Source: Glaciecola sp047250385
GTDB taxonomy: Bacteria; Pseudomonadota; Gammaproteobacteria; Enterobacterales; Alteromonadaceae
Direction: 5' to 3'
NCBI RefSeq assembly: GCF_047250385.1
Contig: NZ_JBLBVM010000056.1
Span: 372,001-436,000 of the forward strand
DNA: 64,000 nucleotides
Positions within the stretch are counted from its first letter, which is position 1. Each line of letters opens with the position of its first letter. Of this stretch, positions 25,401 to 34,235 are shown piece after piece. Position numbers and translations under genes: made by a program. Below the pieces are notes generated by a model. The model saw only the letters and a program-made list of their open reading frames with translations, did not search any database and was not told the DNA's origin.

Positions 25401-25557
25401 GCTCTGGAAAATCTATTCCGGGAAACTTTTCTAAGGGCAAATAACGACTCGCGCCTAAGCCCATGATCAGCAGTGAGAAAAACAACATCGTGATTGTTAC
25501 AGGGCGACGTATGGCGAATGACGCAAGTACAGCACCGGCGTGTGCAAACTTATCCAT
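22486..25557 (-). CDS. RND efflux transporter permease subunit (second of pair)
   Basis: A 1023-residue inner-membrane proton-driven pump protein of the AcrB/HAE superfamily. Features: N-terminal FAIRRPVTITMLF, porter-domain EGATPTEIEKMITRPVEE, the TM4 proton-relay segment LAIGMLVDNAVVVTESI with its Asp pair region, and the C-terminal mirror GIVVNNGIVLVDRINQL. Its first 8 bases overlap the end of the other RND permease, so the two are translated together and may form a mixed trimer, as MdtB/MdtC do. Substrate cannot be read from the sequence. The C-terminus is cytoplasmic (KQIVSKIIKPA). Confidence 0.93.
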   Translation of the reverse strand: MDKFAHAGAVLASFAIRRPVTITMLFFSLLIMGLGASRYLPLEKFPGIDFPELFIQVPYEGATPTEIEKMITRPVEEALATMSGIKRLRSFSNENNAQINIRFDWDANIKAKSIEAREKIDAIRHLLPDDVERVMVFKFNLSDMPVFQLRLSSDRDISNSYDLLERNLKMPIERVKGVSRVELYGVQKKQISIRLDPDKVAALHVDLGTLARKLREANFSMTAGQFFDLDQKITVNPSGEYKSKEEIADLVVMRNVRLSDIAEVQYETPKAIEGRHLDKTHAIGLNIFRESGANLVEVSDAVMEEIEKAKNSNLFNGINLFIMQDEATSVTQSLQDLINSGLIGGLLSVIVLYIFLRNLATTFVVVLSVPFAICITLACMYFMGYTLNILSLMGLMLAIGMLVDNAVVVTESIFQEREKSDNIIEATKKGVASVSLAVIAGTATTIIVFLPNIVGVKAELTVFLEHVAVSICISLVASLIISQTLIPLLTTKLKIKAKPVQQKPSKLKAMYKNVLTWTITHQKITSVIAIVILLSTSIPMNMLSSDDDNDNNQERIWLNYDIQGNYSLEEVEMAVTKMEEYLYANQEKFHIKQVYSYYTAGFAVSGITLNENLPVKLKDLKKEIKEGFPLFARAKPSFQWDQGAGGGVRLTLFGQSSENLLRLANQIVPVLDSVEGLTDVKTDVDGQDFELQLSIDRDKAFRFGLSSNEVANIVSTALRGSNLRTFRSEVDGEISIKLMYDESLQSSLEKLRNLTIFRDETQNVTLDMVANMKIAPRLSQIQRSSRQTSLSIGGNLESDITVGEARERIELIMQNIELPSGYSWSLEGSFQRQDEDQAIMLTNMMLAVIMIYIVMAALFESLLLPTAVLTSLIFSITGVFWAFLITGNPMGVMGMIGMLILMGIVVNNGIVLVDRINQLTSTGMSVPDAIIEGCLSRVRPILMTVLTTVLGLLPLALGGASIGGDGPPYAPMAIAIIGGLLFSTITSLFLVPLSYLLLLKLRRATVEMITNSKQIVSKIIKPA

Positions 25558-28500
25558 TGTTTGGCTCCTCGCTAAGCATGGTAGTTACGTGTTGCTCCTG
25601 CTTCTCGCTTTCATTAGTTCTCTCGAACTCTTTGCGGTCAAATAAGCTATACAGCACCGGTATCAAGAGCAAAGTAAGTAACGAAGCAAACAGTAAACCG
25701 AAAATAACGGTAATTGCCATGGGCGTTCTTATCTCTGAACCTTCGCCTAACCCTATTGCCATAGGTAATAAGCCAAGCACTGTGGTTAAGGTAGTCATGA
25801 TTATCGGGCGCAATCGGCTTTGTGCCGCTTCAATAATGGCTTCGCTCTTCTGTATACCACTTGCGCGTAATTGATTGATTCTATCGACCAACACAATTGC
25901 ATTGTTCACTACGATGCCTGCAAGCATGATTAAACCAATGAACACTACTACGCTCACGTTGGTGCCTGTGAGCACTAATCCGTAAATAGAGCCCGCACAT
26001 GCCATCGGCACGGTAAATAAGATTAAGAATGGATGCAGGAATGATTCAAACTGTGAGGCCATCACGATATAAACCATAAATACCGCCAAGGCTAGCGCGA
26101 TATAAAGTGAATCAAAGCTCGCCTTCATCTCTTCGCTTTGACCAGCGACTTTGGCTTGCAAGCTGATCGGTAGCTTAATCTCATCGATAGCTTTTTGCGC
26201 GTCAATAACAGCTGCACCTAAGTCACCATAAGCTAAGTTTGCGGAAATTAGGACAACACGCTCCTGATCAACTCGACTTATTTCACTTGGCCCTATCGAC
26301 ATTTCCAAGTCAGCAACTGCCGACAAAGGAATAGCTGGCGATGCACCAGGATTGACAATGATCTGTCCAATGTCAGCAATTGAGTTTCGTTGCTGAATTT
26401 GATTGCGCACCAAAATATCAACTTTTCTGTCATCGACACTAAATTTACTCGCTATTTCACCGCCGACTTTAGTAGCAATTAATTTAGAAACACTTGGCGC
26501 ACTTAAGCCGAGTTGGGCTAATTTCGCATGATCAAAATTAATCTTCAGCTCTGGGTTTCCGCTTTGTAATGAACTCTTAATATCTGCGAAACGTTTATTC
26601 TTTGTTAACTCCTCCGCCAACACATCGCCATAGCGCTTCAAATTAGCTAAGTCATAGCCAATAATTTCAATTTCTAAGGGTGTAGAAAAGCTGAACAATT
26701 CAGGCGTACCGAACTTACTCTGTACACCGGCTTTTTTACTTAGATAGTCACGCATTGCTTCAAGCACTTGTTGTTCTTGCTCGACACTCGCATCTTTTAG
26801 CATGACGACATTGAGTTTTCCCCAATGATCCCCGCCTTGAGCCGGTGATGCGTTCATTAGGCTTCCCGTCCCAGCCAAAGAATAAGTGCGTTCAACGCCC
26901 TGCTGTTGTTTAGTATATGCAGCTAGTTCTGAAAGTAGCTTGTCAGTAGTCTCTAGTCGAGATCCTGTTGCTAATGTCACTTCCACGTCGAACTCTCCTT
27001 GTGACATGGGTGGGATCAACTCAATACCAAGTCGCGGTATGAGTAAAAGTGACAGTAATGACACAGATATAATCGCTGAAAATACCACCAGTCTAGCTTT
27101 CATCGCCCACGCTAGCACTTTGAAATAACTGAGGGATAATACTTCATAAATCTTATCAAACATCCACAAAGCGGGTTTGAATAGCCAAGTTAGTGCGATG
27201 CTAATGAGTCTAAAGACTGACACTACGAAACCGACAAGCACGGAAGGAATAAAGTAAAAAATAGTTGTGAACAGCCATTTGAATGGCATTCCAAGGTACC
27301 AGAATAAAAGCTTCACTTTTCCTGTGGGTTTACTTTTACTAACACGAGGACCCAAATCTAGTTCAGGTTCAACGACAGTATTAGTTATATTGGTTTTGTC
27401 ACGGGCTGCTAGCATTGGGATGAGTGTTAACGCAACCACTAAGGAAACGAGAAGTGCAAATGTAACGGTAAGGGCCTGATCGCTAAACAATTGACCCGCA
27501 ATGCCTTCTACAAAAACCAAGGGGAAGAAAACCGCCATTGTGGTTAGCGTTGATGCAACAATTGCCATAGATACTTCTGACGTGCCCTTCGCAGCGGCAT
27601 CATGCGCATTCATTTTATTTTTCTTATGACGATCTATGTTTTCTAGCACCACGATGCTGTTGTCTACTAACAATCCAATTGCCAAGGCGATACCACCTAA
27701 ACTCATGATGTTCAGACTGATGTCATAGCTATACATAAGGTTAAAGGTAGCAATAATCGACACAGGAATTGAAATTGAAATGATCAATGTTGGCCAAATA
27801 TTTTTTAGGAAAAAGTATAGGATGAACATAGCTAAGACACCGCCTATGATAGCGGCAGATTTCACTTCATTGATGGCACTAGAGATAAACTGCGATTGGT
27901 CATAGACTTCTTGCAATTCATAGTTATCGGGCAAGCTAGTGCGGATGCGCTCTAATTGTTTTGCTACGGCATTAGCCACATCAACGGTATTCGCATCGCC
28001 CTCTTTGTAGATCGCAATTTCGACGCCTTCGAAGGCGTTAAAGCGCGTTATAGAATCACGCTCCTTATATGAATCAACGACCTCAGCTACGTCATTCAAT
28101 TTGATGTATTTGCCTTCACGAGTTGCAATAAATAAATTACGCATATCATCAAGCGTTTCAAATTGGTTGATAGTGCGCACTAGATATTCTTGTGAGCCGT
28201 CTTCTATTCGTCCCCCGGAAGCGTTCACATTTTCATCTTTAAGACGTTGAATAATGTCTGATACGGGTATGTTTAGTTGGCTGGTTCGTTGCTGATTAAT
28301 CAGAACCTGAATCTCGTTTTCCAATCCTCCGCCGATGCGCACTGATGCAACACCTTCGACTGATTCTAGTTTGCGTTTTATCTCTTCTTCAGCGTAAGTT
28401 CTAATTCGTTTTGTGGCGTTGATGTCCATAGCAATAGAGCTACGTTCATCCGTTTGTGTTTGATTGTCAGTTTCTGGCGTAGCCGATTCAGATTGACTAG

Positions 28501-28933
28501 AAACAGCCCCAAGACCGAGTCGCATCACTGGGTCAAGACTTGGATTAAAGCGCAACAATAATGGGCGTTGAACATCTAAAGGGAGGAGTAATACATCGAG
28601 CTTTTCGCGAACTTCTAAGCTCGCCATGTCCATTTCAGTCCCCCATTCAAACTCAAGTACAACATCAGATTGCTCGGCCTTCGAAGCTGAGACGACCTTA
28701 CGAACGCCCTTTACTACACCAACGACTTCTTCTATCGGTTTAGTGACTAACTGTTCCACTTCACCAGGCGCAGCACCAATATAATCAGTACGAATAGTCA
28801 ACGTTGGATACGATAACTCGGGAAGCAAGTTAATGGACAAGCGTGACAGCGATACAAAACCAAACAACAACACTGCCAAGGTAAACATCCACACGGTAAC
28901 CGGTCGCTTCACTGCAACATTAATTAAGTTCAT
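25550..28933 (-). CDS. RND efflux transporter permease subunit (first of pair), with insertions
   Basis: An 1127-residue AcrB-like permease: VAVKRPVTVWMFTLAVLLFG, TKPIEEVVGVVKGVRKV, LAIGLLVDNSIVVLENIDRH in TM4, and a C-terminal half ending GIVVNNAIVLVDRINQL. It is about 100 residues longer than usual. Part is a polar Gln/Thr/Ser insert near residues 145-170 in the first porter loop. Part is a hydrophobic/amphipathic insert between the two halves (about 500-600, KLLFWYLGMPFKWLFTTIF onward) that may lie along the membrane. It follows the membrane-fusion protein by 13 bp and overlaps the second permease. It is one operon of three genes without an outer-membrane channel gene. Confidence 0.93.
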   Translation of the reverse strand: MNLINVAVKRPVTVWMFTLAVLLFGFVSLSRLSINLLPELSYPTLTIRTDYIGAAPGEVEQLVTKPIEEVVGVVKGVRKVVSASKAEQSDVVLEFEWGTEMDMASLEVREKLDVLLLPLDVQRPLLLRFNPSLDPVMRLGLGAVSSQSESATPETDNQTQTDERSSIAMDINATKRIRTYAEEEIKRKLESVEGVASVRIGGGLENEIQVLINQQRTSQLNIPVSDIIQRLKDENVNASGGRIEDGSQEYLVRTINQFETLDDMRNLFIATREGKYIKLNDVAEVVDSYKERDSITRFNAFEGVEIAIYKEGDANTVDVANAVAKQLERIRTSLPDNYELQEVYDQSQFISSAINEVKSAAIIGGVLAMFILYFFLKNIWPTLIISISIPVSIIATFNLMYSYDISLNIMSLGGIALAIGLLVDNSIVVLENIDRHKKNKMNAHDAAAKGTSEVSMAIVASTLTTMAVFFPLVFVEGIAGQLFSDQALTVTFALLVSLVVALTLIPMLAARDKTNITNTVVEPELDLGPRVSKSKPTGKVKLLFWYLGMPFKWLFTTIFYFIPSVLVGFVVSVFRLISIALTWLFKPALWMFDKIYEVLSLSYFKVLAWAMKARLVVFSAIISVSLLSLLLIPRLGIELIPPMSQGEFDVEVTLATGSRLETTDKLLSELAAYTKQQQGVERTYSLAGTGSLMNASPAQGGDHWGKLNVVMLKDASVEQEQQVLEAMRDYLSKKAGVQSKFGTPELFSFSTPLEIEIIGYDLANLKRYGDVLAEELTKNKRFADIKSSLQSGNPELKINFDHAKLAQLGLSAPSVSKLIATKVGGEIASKFSVDDRKVDILVRNQIQQRNSIADIGQIIVNPGASPAIPLSAVADLEMSIGPSEISRVDQERVVLISANLAYGDLGAAVIDAQKAIDEIKLPISLQAKVAGQSEEMKASFDSLYIALALAVFMVYIVMASQFESFLHPFLILFTVPMACAGSIYGLVLTGTNVSVVVFIGLIMLAGIVVNNAIVLVDRINQLRASGIQKSEAIIEAAQSRLRPIIMTTLTTVLGLLPMAIGLGEGSEIRTPMAITVIFGLLFASLLTLLLIPVLYSLFDRKEFERTNESEKQEQHVTTMLSEEPNNG

Positions 28934-28946
28934 GATAAATTCCCTA

Positions 28947-30062
28947 TTATCCGTTAACGATGTCTACAGTTGCGTTGTCTTTAAGGTTTTGATGACCCGT
29001 GATGACGACAGTCTCATTTCCTAATAAACCGTCGAGTACCTCTACAAAATTGCCTTCTTGATAGCCTGTTTTGATGGCGATCTTTTTAGCGATACCTTTT
29101 TCATCGACTACAAATACGTTCACCTTATCATCCATGGCGAGCATTGCTTTTCTTGGAAGAAGCGTCGCATTATCATGAGTGTTGTAGTTTAAGCTCACTT
29201 GGGTAAACATACCTGCCATCAACTTGCCATCATCATTTGGTACACGAAGCGTCACCTTAAAAGTACCTGTTTTTGAGTCAATCACTGGGCTAACTCGTTC
29301 AACAAATGCGTTTATTTCTGCATCATTCAAGGCTGTAACTGTAAGACGTGCTTTTTGATTTTTGTGTACTTTTGAGAGTTCTTTTTCAGGTAAATGAACG
29401 ATGCCATAAAGTTCTTTTTGCTGAACAATGTAAAACATTCTTTCGCGTTGAAAAGACTCCGTGAGGTTACCGACTTTTGCATTTCGTTCTGCAATGTAAC
29501 CGCTGATTGGAGCGACAATCGTTGCTTCTTTTAAATCTAACTTTGCTAAGGCTAAGGTAGCTTTAGCCGATTCATATTGTGCTGTTATCTTATCGTAAGT
29601 GTCATCACTCACTAATTTTTGGTTATACACCTTATTGATTTTAGCCAGTTCTTTTTCGATGCCTGTCATATCTGCTTGAGCACGTCTTAGATTAAGCTCA
29701 TATCTTTCAGGCTCTAACTTAGCGAGTATTTGACCTTTCTCAACGTAGTCGCCCTCTTCAACCATTATCTGTTCAATGATGCCTGAAGCTCTACCTACGA
29801 CAAATGCTTCTTCTTTTGCTTCTAAAACCGCAGTTGTGGTGTAATTTGAAGAAATACTTCCTTTTTTAACCATCCCCACTTCAACTGGGATAGGAATGAC
29901 TTTCTCTGCTACTTTTTCGGCCTCCGCTCCTTCGGCCTTGCTTGCTCCTGCTTGGCCGCAGCCATTCAGTAACAGAACAGTGCTCAGGAGAGTCCCGAAA
30001 ATTGCCAGTTTAAATTTATTGCTCGTAAAGTCAGTTTTATTTTGAGAAGTTTGCGCATTCAT
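28947..30062 (-). CDS. RND efflux periplasmic adaptor (membrane fusion protein)
   Basis: A 371-residue lipoprotein adaptor linking the permeases to an outer-membrane channel. The lipobox LLNGC puts the lipid on Cys35 after an unusually long N-terminal region. The next in-frame Met is too far in, and AAGGA stands 7 bases before this ATG. Lipoyl-like halves are clear: SGIIEQIMVEEGDYVEKGQIL and ATIVAPISGYIAERNAKVGN, flanking a helical hairpin (about 130-175). Beta-barrel and membrane-proximal domains follow. First gene of the operon; the 255-bp spacer upstream should hold its promoter. Confidence 0.93.
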   Translation of the reverse strand: MNAQTSQNKTDFTSNKFKLAIFGTLLSTVLLLNGCGQAGASKAEGAEAEKVAEKVIPIPVEVGMVKKGSISSNYTTTAVLEAKEEAFVVGRASGIIEQIMVEEGDYVEKGQILAKLEPERYELNLRRAQADMTGIEKELAKINKVYNQKLVSDDTYDKITAQYESAKATLALAKLDLKEATIVAPISGYIAERNAKVGNLTESFQRERMFYIVQQKELYGIVHLPEKELSKVHKNQKARLTVTALNDAEINAFVERVSPVIDSKTGTFKVTLRVPNDDGKLMAGMFTQVSLNYNTHDNATLLPRKAMLAMDDKVNVFVVDEKGIAKKIAIKTGYQEGNFVEVLDGLLGNETVVITGHQNLKDNATVDIVNG

Positions 30063-30268
30063 GGTCAGTTCCTTGATTGAACTTGTTGTTTTAATTCATA
30101 TACGCGAAGGATTGCATTGACTGTGCCACTTTAAAATAAGCATAAAATTCAACAACTTAAGATTATTGCAAGTACGAGGCATATGGTTCGCGCTAAATGA
30201 GTTGGCGAATTTGCCTAAATTTTCGTAGATTTGTTAAATTGGTAGGGAGTTCGAATGGAATATAGGCG

Positions 30269-30305
30269 CTTCAACACCACGTGAGCAAGTAGCGTGGAGT
30301 TGAAG
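30269..30305. terminator. 13-bp near-perfect hairpin after the aminotransferase gene
   Basis: CTTCAACACCACG (30269-30281) pairs with CGTGGAGTTGAAG (30293-30305) with one mismatch and an 11-base loop. It lies 13 bp beyond the aminotransferase stop codon on the minus strand. There is no clear T-run, so it is a transcript-end hairpin rather than a textbook terminator. Confidence 0.4.
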
Positions 30306-30317
30306 TACGTAAAGTGA

Positions 30318-31445
30318 CTATAAGATCTTATTTATTACCGACGCTAAGTTAGCAACGGTTCGGTCAATGTTATGTAGCTTATCCAAACCAAACAAGCCGA
30401 GACGAAAAGATTGGTAATCAGGCCCTTCGTCACATTGTAAGGGAACACCTGCTGCTGCCTGTAAACCCTGAGCGGCGAACTTCTTACCACTTTGCATCTC
30501 AGTATCAGATGTATAGCTAACCACAACACCTGGTGCCTTAAATCCATCCGCAGCAACACTTTTAATGCCTTTGCTTTCAAGTAAGACGCGTACTTTTTGC
30601 CCCAACTCAATCTGTTCAGCGCAGACTTTGTCAAAGCCGTATGCTTTCGTTTCTAACATTGCATCGCGAAACTTAGTTAAGGCATCTGTTGGTAAGGTCG
30701 CATGATAAGCATGACCACCGTTTTCATAAGCTTGCATGATGCCGTGCCATTGTTTGAGGTTGCAAGCAAAACTGGAACTTGTCGTATTTTCCAACTCAAC
30801 AATAGCCCTGTCATTTAGCATAACTAAGGCTGCACAAGGAGATGCACTCCAGCCTTTCTGAGGTGCGCTTATTAGCACATCAATACCGATGTCTTTCATA
30901 TCAAGCCAAATCGCTCCTGAAGCCACGCAGTCCAGCACGAACAAACCACCAACTGAATGCACAGCTTTAGCAAGCTTTTGTAAATAGTCATTTGGCAAGA
31001 TCATGCCTGAGGATGTTTCTACATGCGGAGCAAAAACCATATGTGGTTTTTCTTGTAAAATTGTCGCTATCACTTCATCTATCGGCGGCGGTGCAAAAGC
31101 ACCCTGAGAGTCTTCTTCTACTCTACGAGCTTTCATGACAATGCTATCAGAAGGAATATTGCCCATATCAAAAATTTGTGTCCAACGATAACTGAACCAG
31201 CCATTGCGTATGACTAAACATTTTTTATCTTGTGCAAATTGGCGTGCAACTGCTTCCATGCCATAAGTTCCACCACCGGGAACAACGACTGTGGCATCAG
31301 CATTGTAGACTTCCTTAAGTGTGCTAGAAATGTCATTCATCACTTTTTGAAAGGTTTGTGACATATGGTTAAGCGAGCGGTCAGTAAAGACGACAGAGTA
31401 TTCTAGCAAGCCATCAGGATCGATATCGGCTAATAAACCGGGCAT
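30318..31445 (-). CDS. PLP-dependent class V aminotransferase
   Basis: A 375-residue cytosolic pyridoxal-phosphate enzyme of the alanine/serine-glyoxylate aminotransferase group. The PLP lysine is Lys197 in LISAPQKGWSASP. The preceding FVLDCVASGAIWLDMKDIGIDV carries the Asp that binds the pyridine nitrogen, and PGGGTYGMEAVARQF is the phosphate region. HVETSSGMILP matches the family HNETSTG motif with Val for Asn. The exact substrates are not readable. An unlinked gene; no pathway neighbours are visible. Confidence 0.88.
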   Translation of the reverse strand: MPGLLADIDPDGLLEYSVVFTDRSLNHMSQTFQKVMNDISSTLKEVYNADATVVVPGGGTYGMEAVARQFAQDKKCLVIRNGWFSYRWTQIFDMGNIPSDSIVMKARRVEEDSQGAFAPPPIDEVIATILQEKPHMVFAPHVETSSGMILPNDYLQKLAKAVHSVGGLFVLDCVASGAIWLDMKDIGIDVLISAPQKGWSASPCAALVMLNDRAIVELENTTSSSFACNLKQWHGIMQAYENGGHAYHATLPTDALTKFRDAMLETKAYGFDKVCAEQIELGQKVRVLLESKGIKSVAADGFKAPGVVVSYTSDTEMQSGKKFAAQGLQAAAGVPLQCDEGPDYQSFRLGLFGLDKLHNIDRTVANLASVINKIL

Positions 31446-31694
31446 GAATTATCCTTGTAAAGTAAATATATAGTATCTATTAGAGAATATTGAACTGCGA
31501 GAGTAAAGCCGATTTTAGTATTAGATATTATGAAGAGCCTAGTCACATATTGCTTAGTGTTTTGCTGCTATTTATAGCTCATTACTATTCACACTATCAT
31601 AGCCTCTTTATGACAGCCGCTCTGGTAATATTACTTTTTTGAAACGGCTTTATTTTATTCACTTTGCTATCACTCCATTGCTGAAGCTCCTTTG

Positions 31695-32258
31695 CTATAG
31701 CTCCTTTATAGGAACAGCCGGCACGCCAGCTACGACCGTATTGGCTGCAACTGATTTTGTTACAACAGCGCCTGCCCCAACAACAGCATTTTCGCCAATA
31801 GTTACGCCTGGCAAAATTTTTGCGCCCATACCTATCCAAACACTGTTGCCAATCGTAATGGCATGAGCCGTCTCAATACCTTTTCTTCGCTTATCTGGGT
31901 CTAGTGGATGCGTAGCGGTTGAGATCAGCACGCCTGGTGCCAACATAACATCATCACCTATGGTCACTGGAGCGCCATCAAGGATCACACATCCATGGTT
32001 CGCATAGAACTGTTTACCTAAATGAATATTGTATCCATAGTCACAATAAAACTGTGGTTCAATCCAAAATGACTGTGTGCTACCAAAAAGCCCTTTCAAT
32101 AACTTCATGCCTTGCTTAAATTCGCTCGGCGGAAGTTGATTAAATTGATGACAAACCGTCTTGGCATTCATGCGATCGCGTTGCAATTGCTTATTACTGG
32201 GAAAGTATTCCTCCCCCATCATCATCTTTTGTTTTTCTATTTTATCATTTACCGTCAT
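31695..32258 (-). CDS. Maltose/galactoside-type O-acetyltransferase (hexapeptide repeat)
   Basis: A 187-residue acetyl-CoA-dependent sugar O-acetyltransferase of the Maa/LacA group. The N-terminal cap (MTVNDKIEKQKMMMGEEYFP) is followed by a left-handed beta-helix of hexapeptide repeats: CDYGYNIHLGKQFYANHGCV, VTIGDDVMLAPGVLI, the catalytic His in STATHPLDPDKRR, then IGNSVWIGMGAKILPGVTIG and VVGAGAVVTKSVAANTVVAG. The ATG at 32258 is preferred over a GTG two codons upstream. The acceptor sugar cannot be told from sequence. The 249-bp spacer to the next gene shows no feature. Confidence 0.9.
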   Translation of the reverse strand: MTVNDKIEKQKMMMGEEYFPSNKQLQRDRMNAKTVCHQFNQLPPSEFKQGMKLLKGLFGSTQSFWIEPQFYCDYGYNIHLGKQFYANHGCVILDGAPVTIGDDVMLAPGVLISTATHPLDPDKRRKGIETAHAITIGNSVWIGMGAKILPGVTIGENAVVGAGAVVTKSVAANTVVAGVPAVPIKEL

Positions 32259-32280
32259 TATCACTTGTTACTCAAACGTA

Positions 32281-32841
32281 CTAAAAATTAGGCTTGTAGT
32301 CATAAGACTCAACGGTCCCCGACTGATGGAAGTTAAGCAACGGTTCTTTTTTCGCAAACGCACTGTTCACAAGATTATACGGGATCATTTCAATCGAGTT
32401 ATTAAAGTGCTCGACGCTTCGGTTATAAATGGTGATAGCGGCAGCCACATTTTCATTTTTATCACTAATTTCGTCCATCAGCTCCTGAACGATTTTAGTT
32501 GCTCCTAACTCAGGGTAACTCTCTGCTGTAGCCTTAAATGAAGAAAAAACCGCCTTCGATTTAGTTTCTACCTGAGCCAAAGCTTCAACATCAATTTTGT
32601 CTTCGTCTAAATCGTCAATCGATTCTCTTAGAGCAGTGACTTTTTGAATAAAATCACTTTCAAATTCTTTAAAATTCTCAGTTAGTTCGCTTAACTGTGG
32701 AATAACATCCTGCTTTAGCTTTTCGTAGGTGATGACGTCGGACCAAGCTCTTTTAGCTCTGTTTAAGTTAGCTATAATCTGATTGTATAAAATGACGATA
32801 GCGATAATAACGACGACAGCGATAATGAGTGAAGCAATCAT
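32281..32841 (-). CDS. LemA family protein
   Basis: A 186-residue membrane protein of the LemA family: one N-terminal transmembrane helix (about residues 3-20, SLIIAVVVIIAIVILYNQ) then a long helical bundle (RAKRAWSDVITYEKLKQDVIPQLSELTENF). The typical ending has YNRSVEHFNNSIEMIPYNLV. Family role is unclear; LemA proteins often pair with a membrane DUF3137 or TPM protein. Here the DUF3137 gene lies 8 bp upstream, so the two are co-transcribed. It contains an unusual Phe-rich C-terminus (NFHQSGTVESYDYKPNF). Confidence 0.9.
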   Translation of the reverse strand: MIASLIIAVVVIIAIVILYNQIIANLNRAKRAWSDVITYEKLKQDVIPQLSELTENFKEFESDFIQKVTALRESIDDLDEDKIDVEALAQVETKSKAVFSSFKATAESYPELGATKIVQELMDEISDKNENVAAAITIYNRSVEHFNNSIEMIPYNLVNSAFAKKEPLLNFHQSGTVESYDYKPNF

Positions 32842-32849
32842 ATTAAGTC

Positions 32850-33827
32850 CTATTTGTTTTCGTTGATAAACTGTATCAGTTTTTTCGCACTATCCAACAT
32901 TGGAATTCTGGCGGGCTTGAGCAATTGTTGCACAAAATCATTTGTATTGCGTAACGATGGTTTTCTTACCTGACTTGGAAAAACACTATCAGGTAACTCC
33001 AAACAGGCAACAGAATTCGCATTTACATCCATAGACTTTAAGAAACTGAAGTTATCTTCAAAGCCTAAAACCACTTTCGGATCAAAAAACTTCGCTGCTT
33101 GGATTTCAGACGCACACCTTACTTTAAATAATTTATTAAACGAACGACTTGCTGAATCCCATTTTGTCGCGAAGCGGCGTGTGTTTATGCTTAAGTAATT
33201 AAAGTCATCAAACTGCACCAGCATGCCATATTTAAAATGCGTGCTTCGAGTCTCAGTTGTGCGTGTACGACCTTTACTATCTGTCGAAGTGCTTCTTGTT
33301 ACCTTCACATACTTGAATTCAAAAAGCGTAAACGGTGTTGTGTCAACGCCACCTAAATAACGTTTGGTGATACTTTGACTCTCGTCACCACATTTAAACA
33401 AGGGAAAAATATGCCTTAACTCTTTCCAATAGGCTTTAGAATCGAAATTATAATCTCTCTCTATACCCGCGTTGATGGCCACCGAACGCACATAAAGTTG
33501 ATCGCCAACTCTTTTAATTAATGCGAAGCGTAAGTAGATAATCACGATGCACGGAATGCCAACAAGCCCACTACCGATCCTAAGCCAAATACGTTGTTCG
33601 TAAGTCAAATCCATCTGTGACCAAAAACTCAATAATACAGCGAGTACTGCCAGGCCGATACCAATAAAAGTAAGCGTATGATTAAATTGATATTTGTTCT
33701 TCCTAGCGAAGTCAGAAATGTGTTTCGCAACTCTAGAAATATCTTGTTCTGTTTTTGCCGTTATCGCATGTGCCTTTAATTCTTCCAAATGGTTTTTAAG
33801 CACTTTGTTTCTTGAATTTTGTCCCAT
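32850..33827 (-). CDS. DUF3137 membrane protein (LemA partner)
   Basis: A 325-residue protein with two transmembrane helices near residues 50-95 (FIGIGLAVLAVLLSFW and IGSGLVGIPCIVIIYLRFAL) and a soluble domain of the DUF3137 type (KYVKVTRSTSTDSKGRTRTT, LVQFDDFNYLSINTRRFATK, VGFEDNFSFLKSMDV). The ATG at 33827 follows AGAGAGG with good spacing, so the ten residues upstream are not counted. LemA-DUF3137 pairs are common in proteobacteria, with no agreed function. The two may form a membrane complex, which is inference from gene pairing. Confidence 0.84.
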   Translation of the reverse strand: MGQNSRNKVLKNHLEELKAHAITAKTEQDISRVAKHISDFARKNKYQFNHTLTFIGIGLAVLAVLLSFWSQMDLTYEQRIWLRIGSGLVGIPCIVIIYLRFALIKRVGDQLYVRSVAINAGIERDYNFDSKAYWKELRHIFPLFKCGDESQSITKRYLGGVDTTPFTLFEFKYVKVTRSTSTDSKGRTRTTETRSTHFKYGMLVQFDDFNYLSINTRRFATKWDSASRSFNKLFKVRCASEIQAAKFFDPKVVLGFEDNFSFLKSMDVNANSVACLELPDSVFPSQVRKPSLRNTNDFVQQLLKPARIPMLDSAKKLIQFINENK

Positions 33828-34235
33828 CAATCCTCTCTGCATATAAATCAACAGCAAAGCTCAAGCATATCACAAGCTCGCTTTACTCTGCTTAGCATAC
33901 TTACTTTGTCTCTACTTTCTGTTTTCAAAATGATGAGACGCTCTGCTGTACGTGCTTATGATTTTTACTTATTGATAGCCTTGATGAATAGCGTAGTAGA
34001 ACATAATCACCGACATGTATTTGACCCCGATATACATTTACGCGAAACTCTTGTTAAAGTGATGTTAATAAATTATATTAATATTAACTTTTTGGTAACA
34101 CAAACAAAGTAATGTAGGTCACTTTGTCATCCTAAGGATGAAGAATAAGTAAACTTGCTTGGCGCTATTATCGGTGGGCTGCGCTGCAAGGCCATAATTA
34201 ATATTTAGAACAACCTTGTTGTAGTAGGAGTCACA
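33828..34235. other. Gene-poor spacer between divergent genes
   Basis: The spacer holds two neighbouring short inverted repeats: CAAAGT/ACTTTG (34105-34110 and 34121-34126) and CATCCTAAGGATG (34128-34140). A plus-strand open frame across 33819-34112 has no ribosome site or recognisable protein. The divergent promoters of the DUF3137 and Yip1 genes should lie here, but I cannot place them with confidence. Confidence 0.4.

Noticed and set aside
31597..31839. 80-codon minus-strand frame rich in Cys and Arg
   Set aside because: Shadow of the hexapeptide acetyltransferase gene in another frame.
33819..34112. 97-codon plus-strand frame in the LemA/Yip1 spacer
   Set aside because: No ribosome site, atypical composition, overlaps the start of the DUF3137 gene on the other strand, and no recognisable protein pattern.
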